From Acetobacter musti (lineage in GTDB: Bacteria; Pseudomonadota; Alphaproteobacteria; Acetobacterales; Acetobacteraceae), in NCBI RefSeq assembly GCF_011516835.1, contig NZ_WOTB01000020.1:17048-81047 (forward strand): 64,000 nt of DNA, in the 5' to 3' direction. A program made the translations under genes and the position numbers. Under the pieces are notes generated by a model. The model searched no databases, was not told the origin of the DNA, and saw nothing but the letters and a program-made list of their open reading frames with translations. Each line of letters starts with the position of its first letter. The first letter of the stretch is position 1. Below, in pieces: positions 24,592-30,758 of this stretch.

Positions 24592-24681
24592 TCAGAGTTG
24601 CGACACGGCTTCTAGAAAAACCGCGCAGATACCTGCCTCAATCGCAATCAGTGCGCCCAGGCATGTGAGGGCCATTCTCAT
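24592..24681 (-). CDS. 29-residue membrane peptide
   Basis: ATG at 24681 overlaps the upstream stop as ATGA and has AGGAGG 5 nt before it. The product is almost one hydrophobic helix (MALTCLGALIAIEAGICAVFL). Very short, but the ribosome site is among the best in the operon. Unknown role. Confidence 0.5.
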   Translation of the reverse strand: MRMALTCLGALIAIEAGICAVFLEAVSQL

Positions 24682-24893
24682 ACCGCCCTCCTGAACTGCA
24701 CGTGGATGACGTTATCGATCGCCTCAAACTCCAGCCGATCAGACGGCCACGAAACGACATTCCCGTTGTCCAGGAGGATTTCCGGTTCTCCGTTCAGGCA
24801 TCTCCCTGTGATCAGTCCCAAACGCCCTGCCGACATTGCATCAGCTTTCGGGTAAATACCGGTCGGGAGCAGTATAACCCGTCGCCCGATCAT
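24678..24893 (-). CDS. Hypothetical phage protein
   Basis: 71 residues from the ATG at 24893, coupled as ATGA to the first gene of the operon. Small beta-rich protein (RRVILLPTGIYPKADA, GRLGLITGRCLNGEPEILLDNGNVVSWPSDRLEF) resembling an SH3-like fold. Not recognised. Confidence 0.6.
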   Translation of the reverse strand: MIGRRVILLPTGIYPKADAMSAGRLGLITGRCLNGEPEILLDNGNVVSWPSDRLEFEAIDNVIHVQFRRAV

Positions 24894-25174
24894 GCTGCGA
24901 TCTCCCGGTGAGCGCGGTTGTGCTCGCGCTGATCGTCCGCGTGGATGCTGTCGATCGTGTCTTCGATGGTGGAGATGCGCGCCTTCACCACTCCAAGCGT
25001 CGTATCGAGCTGGACCGGCAGTTCGTCCACTTCCGGAAGGACATCGACCATCTGGCGAGAACACGACGTCTGTGCGCGGTTGATGCTCTCTATCAGGCCC
25101 TCAATGCCCTCACCGACCACGCGTAGCGCGCGCAGTTCCGTATATGCCTGGTTCAGTTTTAATGCGTTGCTCAT
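24890..25174 (-). CDS. First gene of the leftward early operon, hypothetical helical protein
   Basis: 94 residues; GGAGG just before the ATG. Predicted all-helical (LNQAYTELRALRVVGEGIEGLIESINRAQ, then VVKARISTIEDTIDSIHADDQ). It follows the operator-flanked promoter at 25211-25240, the position held by N or similar regulators in lambdoid phages, but no antiterminator features (arginine-rich start) are visible. Confidence 0.6.
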   Translation of the reverse strand: MSNALKLNQAYTELRALRVVGEGIEGLIESINRAQTSCSRQMVDVLPEVDELPVQLDTTLGVVKARISTIEDTIDSIHADDQREHNRAHREIAA

Positions 25175-25210
25175 CCCATCCTCCTGCGCCGGGGCGCTGT
25201 TGATGGGGTG

Positions 25211-25240
25211 ATACTAGGCATTGCCTACTAAGCATGTCAA
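25211..25240 (-). promoter_or_regulatory. Leftward early promoter PL
   Basis: On the minus strand a perfect -35 TTGACA (25240-25235), 18 nt, and a -10 TAGTAT (25216-25211). One operator abuts the -35 on its outer side; the other overlaps the -10. The geometry mirrors PR at 26890-26918. Confidence 0.75.
25215..25227. promoter_or_regulatory. Repressor operator OL-a
   Basis: Palindrome TAGGCATTGCCTA overlapping the PL -10. Confidence 0.85.
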
Positions 25241-25253
25241 TAGGCAATGCCTA
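25241..25253. promoter_or_regulatory. Repressor operator OL-b
   Basis: Palindrome TAGGCAATGCCTA immediately upstream of the PL -35; its centre is 26 bp from OL-a. Confidence 0.85.
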
Positions 25254-25264
25254 TCGCGATAGAC

Positions 25265-25292
25265 AAAAAAAATCCCGCCGGGTGGGCGGGAT
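25265..25292 (-). terminator. Terminator of the repressor/rex-like transcript
   Basis: Read leftwards: ATCCCGCC, 5-nt loop, GGCGGGAT, then eight T. It lies 27 bp past the stop of the gene at 25319 and just before PL, so the lysogenic transcript ends before the early operon. Confidence 0.85.
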
Positions 25293-25318
25293 GAGGTGAG
25301 CCAGTATTTTGTGAGGAC

Positions 25319-26254
25319 TTATCCGAACGGCAGATCGATCTGGCGGGACGTCGGATGACGATGCTCTTTAACCTTCACAATCCGCGTTTCGGTTTTAAGG
25401 CCACTGTCTGTTTGCCACTGCTGAACGATAACATCACACAGTAAGATATCACCTTTAGTGAATGCCACTTCATTTCTATCTACTGCCTGAATAAAATCCT
25501 CATCTTCAATAGATGCCCATACTAAATTTTGCCCATCACTGAGTTTCCACTTGCCGTCTTCATTGAATGATAGGTTGACTATAGAAAATGCGATTGTTGA
25601 AGGCGTACTTATAATTAGGCTGTCTGAGTTTTCAGGTGGCCGAAAGGAAGCGAGGTCGTCTTTATTAACAACCGCAATAGCGCTAGCCTTGTCACAAGAA
25701 GAATCTCTAACAGAAATCGTATCAATGCCATCCTTTTCTAGTGGCTTAACAGCTAAAGCCGCAGCCTTACGAACTTTAACGTCTCGAAACAATTGCACCG
25801 TTTCTCTTGGAGCCACTATTTTTATAGGCTCGCCTGAATCATTCGGAAATTCAAGCTCTACATTCCCGTCCTCTAAAACCCGAGCTTTTCTTGCCTGACG
25901 TCCTTTTGAAAGCTTTAGTAATTTAAAAAGACCAATTACATCTTTGCCACTTATCCCAAGAAACGCACATAGGGCGGCCAGGGCTGTTGCATTTGGCCCA
26001 ACAAGAATATCTCGGGCATATTCAATCCAGCCTTGTATAAGATGGAGCTCTGCCTCAAAGGAGCCTTTAATAAAGCCAGCCTTCACACGAACTGAAAGGT
26101 TCGACTTGTCTCCATTGATGACTCGGTTAGCTTCCTCAAAAAGCTTTCCCATAGCCAGCAACGCGGGCGCAAGATCCTCAACGGCCATCTCGCCACCACT
26201 AAGGGCAGGACCATCGTAATTAATGCTCAGGAATGTGGTAGCCATGTCGTCCAT
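25319..26254 (-). CDS. Unknown prophage protein between repressor and PL (rex-like position)
   Basis: 311 residues, no family I can name with confidence; similar proteins starting with a SINYDGPAL-type strand exist in bacteria as hypotheticals. A hydrophobic stretch around 85-115 (DILVGPNATALAALCAFLGISGKDVIGLFKLL) could enter a membrane; the rest is beta-rich. Its DNA is visibly AT-richer than the flanking phage genes, suggesting separate acquisition. Same direction as the repressor and followed by its own terminator, so it should be expressed in the lysogen, as rexAB are in lambda. ATG at 26254 or three codons later. Confidence 0.65.
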   Translation of the reverse strand: MDDMATTFLSINYDGPALSGGEMAVEDLAPALLAMGKLFEEANRVINGDKSNLSVRVKAGFIKGSFEAELHLIQGWIEYARDILVGPNATALAALCAFLGISGKDVIGLFKLLKLSKGRQARKARVLEDGNVELEFPNDSGEPIKIVAPRETVQLFRDVKVRKAAALAVKPLEKDGIDTISVRDSSCDKASAIAVVNKDDLASFRPPENSDSLIISTPSTIAFSIVNLSFNEDGKWKLSDGQNLVWASIEDEDFIQAVDRNEVAFTKGDILLCDVIVQQWQTDSGLKTETRIVKVKEHRHPTSRQIDLPFG

Positions 26255-26441
26255 AATATCAGAATCTCTGTCAAATTTGTATTACATATACGCAGGAAGC
26301 GCCCTTCCGTAAGCGCATTCGTCCCCACATCACCGCAACAAAAATCCCCGCATAACCCCCATCCGGATATTTTCTGTTCCCGTTAAGTTCTCATTTAGGA
26401 TACAGTCTCCAAATAGTGAGACGGGGAGCGATATGGGGGAT

Positions 26442-26840
26442 TTATGCAGCGTCACGAGAAATTGCCTCAATGAGGCTGAGGAGCCGGTCACGCATGTCAG
26501 GAGACAGAGTTCTCCACAATTCAATGATTGCGACCTCGCTCTCAGAATACGGGCCATCACCAGAAAAATCAGAGCTGATCGGTCGAGGGCTTCTTTCCGC
26601 GTCATCGATGACGACGCGCATCACAGCATCGGGAGTCCCTAAATCAGTGCCGCAAATTTCTTCGAGGCTAACGCCGTATAGATCAGCCAGAACTGGAAGC
26701 CGGTCTAAGGAAGGTTTGGAGCGGCCAATCTCCCACTGAGCAACGGAAGGCGCAGATATACCCAATTCCTGCGCCACCTTTGCTTGTGACATCCGGGTTG
26801 CTGTTCGAAGCCGTTTCAGGCGTACTGGCCATGATTCCAT
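26442..26840 (-). CDS. CI-type prophage repressor (XRE helix-turn-helix, no peptidase domain)
   Basis: 132 residues from the ATG at 26840; a longer frame to 26882 would run through operators. XRE helix-turn-helix at about 6-62 (RLKRLRTATRMSQAKVAQELG, SAPSVAQWEIGRSKPSLDRL). The short C-terminal part ends ELWRTLSPDMRDRLLSLIEAI and has no Ser/Lys LexA-type self-cleavage domain, so direct RecA-driven cleavage is not expected. It would bind the TAGGCAwTGCCTA sites at PL and PR; one variant site sits 16 bp before its own start, suiting autoregulation. Confidence 0.82.
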   Translation of the reverse strand: MESWPVRLKRLRTATRMSQAKVAQELGISAPSVAQWEIGRSKPSLDRLPVLADLYGVSLEEICGTDLGTPDAVMRVVIDDAERSPRPISSDFSGDGPYSESEVAIIELWRTLSPDMRDRLLSLIEAISRDAA

Positions 26841-26855
26841 AAGGCGATAATGCGT

Positions 26856-26868
26856 TAGGTAGTTCCTA
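26856..26868. promoter_or_regulatory. Repressor operator OR-c (variant)
   Basis: TAGGTAGTTCCTA: keeps the outer TAGG/CCTA of the consensus. Placed just ahead of the repressor start, where an autoregulatory (OR3-like) site is expected. Confidence 0.6.
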
Positions 26869-26876
26869 TCGTCGCC

Positions 26877-26889
26877 TAGCATTTGCCTA
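26877..26889. promoter_or_regulatory. Repressor operator OR-b (half-conserved)
   Basis: TAGCATTTGCCTA: right half intact, left half altered. It abuts the PR -35 exactly as OL-b abuts the PL -35. Confidence 0.6.
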
Positions 26890-26918
26890 TTGCTTTTACG
26901 CTAGGCAATGCCTATCAT
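26890..26918 (+). promoter_or_regulatory. Rightward early promoter PR
   Basis: -35 TTGCTT (26890-26895), 17 nt, -10 TATCAT (26913-26918), 7 nt before the Cro-like start codon. The message would be nearly leaderless from this promoter. Confidence 0.65.
26902..26914. promoter_or_regulatory. Repressor operator OR-a
   Basis: Perfect TAGGCAATGCCTA overlapping the PR -10; identical to OL-b. Confidence 0.85.
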
Positions 26919-26925
26919 CCGCTGC

Positions 26926-27141
26926 ATGAAACACGATATTATCAAGCGGGCGGCGGAGGCAGTGGGTGGCGTCAATGCCCTCGCAAGGGCTTTAGGCATA
27001 AAGTCCCCCTCAATTTACTCGTGGAAAAAGATTCCTCCGCAGAGGGTTTCTGCTGTCGAGGCCGCAACGGGCATCCCGCGCGAAGAACTTCGACCTGACC
27101 TGTTCGCGCGCGCCACACCCACAACGGAGGACGCGCGATGA
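26926..27141 (+). CDS. Cro/YdaS-like early regulator
   Basis: 71 residues from the ATG at 26926. The fold pattern (IIKRAAEAVGGVNALARALG, KSPSIYSWKKIPPQRVSAVEAATG) is that of YdaS/Cro-type helix-turn-helix proteins; divergent from the CI-type repressor across the OR sites. Likely the lytic counter-regulator at OR. Confidence 0.78.
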   Translation: MKHDIIKRAAEAVGGVNALARALGIKSPSIYSWKKIPPQRVSAVEAATGIPREELRPDLFARATPTTEDAR

Positions 27142-27241
27142 CCCGTCACTCCCCCATTCGTCCGATGATCCTGCCGGCGAGCACGCCGAGCGGAAACGCG
27201 GCGACGATCCACACAATAAACCACATCACAGGAGAGCGGCC

Positions 27242-27349
27242 ATGATGAAGGCTGCGTTTATCTGCGCCGGCGGGATGACCGTGTGGTGCTCGATTGCCAT
27301 CGCGGTCTGCGCGGCATGGTCCCTTACGCTGCAGGGGATGGCACGGTGA
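27242..27349 (+). CDS. 35-residue membrane peptide
   Basis: Starts at ATG ATG after CAGGAGAG and ends at a TGA overlapped by the next GTG. One hydrophobic helix (AFICAGGMTVWCSIAIAVCAAWSL). Unknown role; typical of the very small genes behind Cro in temperate phages. Confidence 0.5.
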   Translation: MMKAAFICAGGMTVWCSIAIAVCAAWSLTLQGMAR

Positions 27350-27537
27350 AAGTGCCCGCCGGTTACACGGTCGCCGGTGCACTTACTGGCGGTGAATGGG
27401 TTTCGCTGCACCGCAGAAAAGACGGCAGCCCGGTTACGAAAACCGACATCGACACGCAGCGCGCGCTCAGAACGATTGATCTGAGGATCGTGCAGGACGG
27501 TGCGCGGGCGCTGTATTGTTTCAAAAGGAAGAAGTGA
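27346..27537 (+). CDS. Small hypothetical phage protein
   Basis: 63 residues, GTG start overlapping the previous stop as GTGA. Beta-rich, ending in LYCFKRKK. A longer frame from 27283 would overlap the peptide gene and lacks a ribosome site. Not recognised. Confidence 0.55.
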   Translation: MKVPAGYTVAGALTGGEWVSLHRRKDGSPVTKTDIDTQRALRTIDLRIVQDGARALYCFKRKK

Positions 27538-27738
27538 GTGACGAAGAAGAAGAATTCGGCGCATGACCAGCCTGCCTACTGGAAGCTGACGAAGGAAAAG
27601 CAGGCTCGCGGCTCCAGCCTTGGCGGGAAGCGAGTTCATATGGTCGGAAAGCCTGCCGGCCATCCCGTCACATACGGCGCTATCTGGGGCGGTTCGCTTG
27701 CGAAATACCGCCCGGACATCGCAGTCGTTTCTGACTGA
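27538..27738 (+). CDS. Small basic phage protein
   Basis: 66 residues, GTG start directly after the previous stop. Begins TKKKNSAHDQPAYWKLTKEK, rich in Lys and Gly; possibly nucleic-acid binding. Not recognised. Confidence 0.55.
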   Translation: MTKKKNSAHDQPAYWKLTKEKQARGSSLGGKRVHMVGKPAGHPVTYGAIWGGSLAKYRPDIAVVSD

Positions 27739-27740
27739 CG

Positions 27741-27929
27741 TCATCCGGAATTCCCCATGATCTCCGCTTCGACCATGAAAACCAGCATCCGCCGCGTGTC
27801 AGCGCAGGCCGTTGGATACATGGCCGCCCATGCCTGGGCGAGCGTGACGATCTGTCTTGATAAAACCGGCAGACGGTCCTTTGCAGAGGATCCGTCTGCC
27901 TTTGCGTCGTCAGGGCGCTGCACCTCCAT
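27741..27929 (-). CDS. Possible antisense small gene in the PR operon
   Basis: 62 residues from the ATG at 27929, which has GGAGA 8 nt upstream. Composition looks like a real protein (DRLPVLSRQIVTLAQAWAAM, ADTRRMLVFMVEAEIM), more so than any frame on the other strand, yet it faces against the PR transcript. A GC hairpin at 27868-27900 lies inside it. Confidence 0.42.
   Translation of the reverse strand: MEVQRPDDAKADGSSAKDRLPVLSRQIVTLAQAWAAMYPTACADTRRMLVFMVEAEIMGNSG
27868..27900. other. GC hairpin inside the early region
   Basis: GGCAGACGG at 27868-27876 pairs with CCGTCTGCC at 27892-27900; 15-nt loop; TTT follows on the plus strand and (on the minus strand) GGTTTT. It might slow or end rightward transcription before the next gene; weak T tract. 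Confidence 0.4.
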
Positions 27930-27980
27930 GTTTTGTTTCTCCGTCTCGTGTTCTCGCAAAACCGAGAATGGAGCGCATCA

Positions 27981-28355
27981 ATGTGGAAAAACAGGTCACA
28001 GATTTACCGAGATTTTCGGAGTGGTCGAATGAGCGCCGTTGACGCCTCGATCTATGCCGAAACCGTAACAGGCGTGCTCAAGCGGAAATACGGACCGCTG
28101 AAATACGCCTCGAAGCTGCTGGCGCGAGCGGTCGGAACGACACCGCGCACGGTTCAGAACTGGCTGGACGGCACGAATGCCCCGCGCGGCGCGGAGCTGA
28201 TCCGGCTCATGCAGGAATGTGACGAGCTGAGAGACGAGATTTTCCGGCTCGTTGAGGAGGGAAAATGCCAAAAGGATACGGGATTGACTTCGGATGGTGC
28301 GGTTTTGGCACCCATGCAGGACCACCGAAAATCTATCGGTTCGGTTGGGTTCTGA
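27981..28355 (+). CDS. Helix-turn-helix phage regulator
   Basis: 124 residues from the ATG at 27981 (GGAG 9 nt upstream). The middle (LLARAVGTTPRTVQNWLDGTNAPRGAELIRLM) is a clear helix-turn-helix. The last ~30 residues are read from DNA that also encodes the next gene in another frame (91-bp overlap), so the true tail may be different. Confidence 0.65.
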   Translation: MWKNRSQIYRDFRSGRMSAVDASIYAETVTGVLKRKYGPLKYASKLLARAVGTTPRTVQNWLDGTNAPRGAELIRLMQECDELRDEIFRLVEEGKCQKDTGLTSDGAVLAPMQDHRKSIGSVGF

Positions 28356-28441
28356 TTGCTGTTTTCCCGAACGGTATCGAGTTCGTTCTTCGCAGTTATC
28401 GTGCTGCGCTCATCGTAAAGCGGAATGAGGTGGGGAAATGA
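28265..28441 (+). CDS. 58-residue hypothetical protein
   Basis: ATG at 28265 directly after GAGGAGGGAAA, an excellent ribosome site, and ATGA overlap with the next gene at its end. Product MPKGYGIDFGWCGFGTHAG...RFGWVLIAVFPNGIEFVLRSYRAALIV: compact and beta-rich. Not recognised. Confidence 0.6.
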   Translation: MPKGYGIDFGWCGFGTHAGPPKIYRFGWVLIAVFPNGIEFVLRSYRAALIVKRNEVGK

Positions 28442-28683
28442 ACAGCCCGATTTCTTTCGACTCTATGCGAAAGGTTCTGCGCTACGATGTCGCAGGCTCC
28501 GGCGGTCAGTCCGCGTGGGCTCAGAAACATGGCATCTGTGTTTCGACCGTATGCGAAATCCTGAACAATAAACGCGAACCGACAGAAGCCGTCATCAATG
28601 CGCTCGGGTATGTCGTTCGCCCGATGTGCTTCCCGGTCAAAGAAGGGGCGAAGGTATGCACGCGATCGGAATGTGACCGATGA
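28438..28683 (+). CDS. Small helix-turn-helix DNA-binding protein
   Basis: 81 residues. GSGGQSAWAQKHGICVSTVCEILNNKREPTEAVINALGY reads as a DNA-binding helix-turn-helix of the type found in phage early proteins. Coupled to neighbours by ATGA overlaps on both sides. Confidence 0.6.
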   Translation: MNSPISFDSMRKVLRYDVAGSGGQSAWAQKHGICVSTVCEILNNKREPTEAVINALGYVVRPMCFPVKEGAKVCTRSECDR

Positions 28684-29135
28684 GCGGGAAACGTAGAAAC
28701 CCCGATCTTCGCGGACAGACTTTCGGAAAGCGGAAGGTCATCGGCGTGGCGCCCCCGGTAAATTACATGATGCGCTACTTCGTAAGATGCGAGTGCGGAG
28801 ATGTTGGGATCGTTTACGAGAAATTTCTCATCAGCGGGAAGGCGCTGTCGTGCCAGTCGTGCTCGAGAAGAGATCGCTACCGGCGTGAAACAGAAGAAAT
28901 GGTCGGGCGGACATACGGAGACCGGCGTGTTCTGTCTGTCATCGATGCCCCGGCCGGGATGAAGAGCCGGGGGCACGCTTACGTCATGACAGAGTGTGGC
29001 TGCGGATTTACTGCTCCGGTCATCGCCTCACACCTTAGGAAAGGCACCGCCGACAGGTGTCCGTCCTGTGTCGGACGGATGATGCGGGGCGCTCGTCAGG
29101 CCGGTCGCAGGGTGGAGTGCGTATCATGCGCGTGA
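28680..29135 (+). CDS. Tandem zinc-ribbon DNA-binding protein
   Basis: 151 residues. Two copies of a module: LRGQTFGKRKVIG...CECG...CQSC and MVGRTYGDRRVLSV...CGCGF...CPSC. The pattern (G-x-x-F/Y-G, strand, CxCG, then CxxC after about 20 residues) is that of the N-terminal zinc module of phage AP2/HNH proteins. No nuclease motif (HNH) follows. Likely binds nucleic acid. Confidence 0.6.
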   Translation: MSGKRRNPDLRGQTFGKRKVIGVAPPVNYMMRYFVRCECGDVGIVYEKFLISGKALSCQSCSRRDRYRRETEEMVGRTYGDRRVLSVIDAPAGMKSRGHAYVMTECGCGFTAPVIASHLRKGTADRCPSCVGRMMRGARQAGRRVECVSCA

Positions 29136-29530
29136 TCCATTTCACCCTTCCAGAGCCTACGCCGCTGCTCAACACCCAGCTTCGCAAGCACTTCCGCCAG
29201 CGCAGCAAAGCGAAGATCGCGCTTGCACGGCAGATCATAGCCATACTCGGTCCTGATCGGCCAGCAGAGCCGATGCAGAAAGCCCGTGTCACTGTGACGC
29301 GGTTTTCATGCGGGCTTCCAGATTATGACAACCTGTATGGCGGTGTGAAGGACGCGCTTGACGTTCTGACGACGCCGGCCGCTCAGGCAAATGGGAAGGT
29401 CCGGAATAAATATGGGATCGGTCTGATCGTGGATGACAGTCCGAAGCATATCAATCTGATCGTCGAGCCCGTGAAGTGTCGCAGGTCAGAGCAGCGCACA
29501 GAATTCCTGATTGAGGAGATCGAGGCATGA
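29126..29530 (+). CDS. rusA: RusA-type Holliday junction resolvase
   Basis: 134 residues from the ATG at 29126. RusA enzymes are dimeric nucleases that cut four-way junctions during phage recombination. Family motif: GLPDYDNLYGGVKDALDVLT (D-x-DN-xx-K-xx-D/L) and LIVDDSPKHINLIVEPVK near the C-terminus. Overlaps the zinc-ribbon gene by 10 bp. Confidence 0.85.
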   Translation: MRVIHFTLPEPTPLLNTQLRKHFRQRSKAKIALARQIIAILGPDRPAEPMQKARVTVTRFSCGLPDYDNLYGGVKDALDVLTTPAAQANGKVRNKYGIGLIVDDSPKHINLIVEPVKCRRSEQRTEFLIEEIEA

Positions 29531-29799
29531 CAGTCGTTCAGTTCCCCGGGCCTGATCATAACAATCCTCATGCGCCAGCCAGCATCGATCCGATTATTGA
29601 AGGCATGCTGGAGAAGGGAGGCGAGCAGGCTGCGAGAGCCGAGTTCTGGATCGCACGCCAGAGAATGGCAGTCGCGTTCTCGCGGTGGGTCTATCTGTCC
29701 AATGATGTCAATGAAATAGCCGGCGAGCACGGAGATACAGATCACATGATGGACCGTATCTGGCGTTTGTGGAGTTCTATTATGGAGCCCGTGCGATGA
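29527..29799 (+). CDS. Hypothetical phage protein
   Basis: 90 residues, coupled at both ends by ATGA overlaps. Helical (IIEGMLEKGGEQAARAEFWIARQRMAVAFSRWVYL). Function not known. Confidence 0.6.
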   Translation: MTVVQFPGPDHNNPHAPASIDPIIEGMLEKGGEQAARAEFWIARQRMAVAFSRWVYLSNDVNEIAGEHGDTDHMMDRIWRLWSSIMEPVR

Positions 29800-30758
29800 G
29801 CATAGAAGCGATCCGGTGGGCCTTCCGGCAAAATGCTCCTGCGACCCAGCGTCTTGTTCTTCTCGCCTTGGCTGACTGCGCCAATGAGTCGATGAAAGCG
29901 TGGCCGTCGGTTTCGACGATATCAGACAAGACGGGACTGAAAGACCGTTCTATCAGATCCTCAATTCAAAGCCTCATCGAGGCTGATCTGATATCGCCAG
30001 TTGAAACAAATCATAAGTCAAAATGCTATCGTCTTAACCTGGAAAATGGATTTCAAGACGGTCATGATACCGGCACCAGATGCCGGTCAGGCGGCATTAA
30101 ATGCCAGGACAAGGCGGCACGAGATGCCGACAGACCGGCACCAGATGCCGGTGAACCGGCATTAAATGCAGGGGGACCGGCACGAGATGCCGACAATCCC
30201 TCAATAACCCCCAAAGAACCATCAGCTAAGCAGCAGCACGCGCACGCGCCGGCGCAACCGACGCCGGGGTCTTCGGAAGCCAGAACCGGACAGCGACCCT
30301 CCGAGCGCCTCAAAGCCGAAATCGACAGCCGATGGATGAGGCTCGGTGTCAGATGCGAGCGCATAGCCGGATCGGACAAACCGTCCCGGATGCCTGGTCG
30401 GTCGGTTCTCGGCTTTGCCCGACAATGGCTTGCAGACGCGGTGAACCAGGGCATCGACCTCAACACCGCTGAGCGGCTCATCATCGAAACCGTCGAGCGC
30501 ATCACGAGCAGATCAGGAACCGGAAAGCCTCTGAAATATTTCGAAAACCCTGTTTCAGAGGCTTTTGCGTGGCACTGCGAAAATGTGGAGATTGACGCTA
30601 TTCGCGAGGAGGGCAGTCCACGATCGTATTCCGAAGAAACGAAAAACGCCTATCGCCGATATTGCAATGATCTGCGCGAGGCGGGCGTGCCTCCGGGTGA
30701 GAGGCTGAGCCTCGACGAGTGGGCGCTTACGATTGAGAAATCCAATGTTGCAGCCTGA
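29796..30758 (+). CDS. Phage replication initiator (winged helix N-terminus) containing the iterons
   Basis: 320 residues from the ATG at 29796. N-terminus (about 5-85) is the helix-turn-helix/winged helix found in phage replication proteins (QRLVLLALADCANES, KAWPSVSTISDKTGLKDRSI). Residues about 90-132 are low-complexity: seven-residue units like PAPDAGE, PALNAGG, PARDADN, which are the translation of six 21-bp iterons in the DNA (30072-30191). The C-terminal part (about 170-300) likely contacts the helicase encoded directly downstream. Layout as for lambda O: initiator carrying its own origin. Confidence 0.82.
   Translation: MSIEAIRWAFRQNAPATQRLVLLALADCANESMKAWPSVSTISDKTGLKDRSIRSSIQSLIEADLISPVETNHKSKCYRLNLENGFQDGHDTGTRCRSGGIKCQDKAARDADRPAPDAGEPALNAGGPARDADNPSITPKEPSAKQQHAHAPAQPTPGSSEARTGQRPSERLKAEIDSRWMRLGVRCERIAGSDKPSRMPGRSVLGFARQWLADAVNQGIDLNTAERLIIETVERITSRSGTGKPLKYFENPVSEAFAWHCENVEIDAIREEGSPRSYSEETKNAYRRYCNDLREAGVPPGERLSLDEWALTIEKSNVAA
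30072..30191. repeat. Six iterons: probable phage replication origin
   Basis: Palindromic 13-mers GGCA-N5-TGCC start at 30072, 30093, 30116, 30137, 30158 (last base A instead of C) and 30179, i.e. every 21 bp (one gap of 23). The centres cycle CCAGA, TTAAA, CGAGA twice, so the array is two copies of a three-iteron unit. Two-helical-turn spacing would place all sites on one DNA face. An AT-rich tract (about 29999-30065) lies just upstream as a possible melting zone. Confidence 0.82.

Noticed and set aside
24506..24595. 29-codon frame with CTG start in the leftward operon
   Set aside because: Fits the packing and reads like protein, but no standard start codon; left as a remark instead of a gene call.
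27138..27245. 35-codon plus-strand frame after the Cro-like gene, and a 26-codon membrane-like frame on the other strand
   Set aside because: The plus frame overlaps by ATGA but reads as random sequence; the minus frame is helix-like but has no ribosome site. Neither could be supported.
30072..30191. CRISPR-like short regular repeats
   Set aside because: Repeat units are palindromic 13-mers with 8-10 bp between them inside a coding frame; no spacers or cas genes. Iterons fit better.
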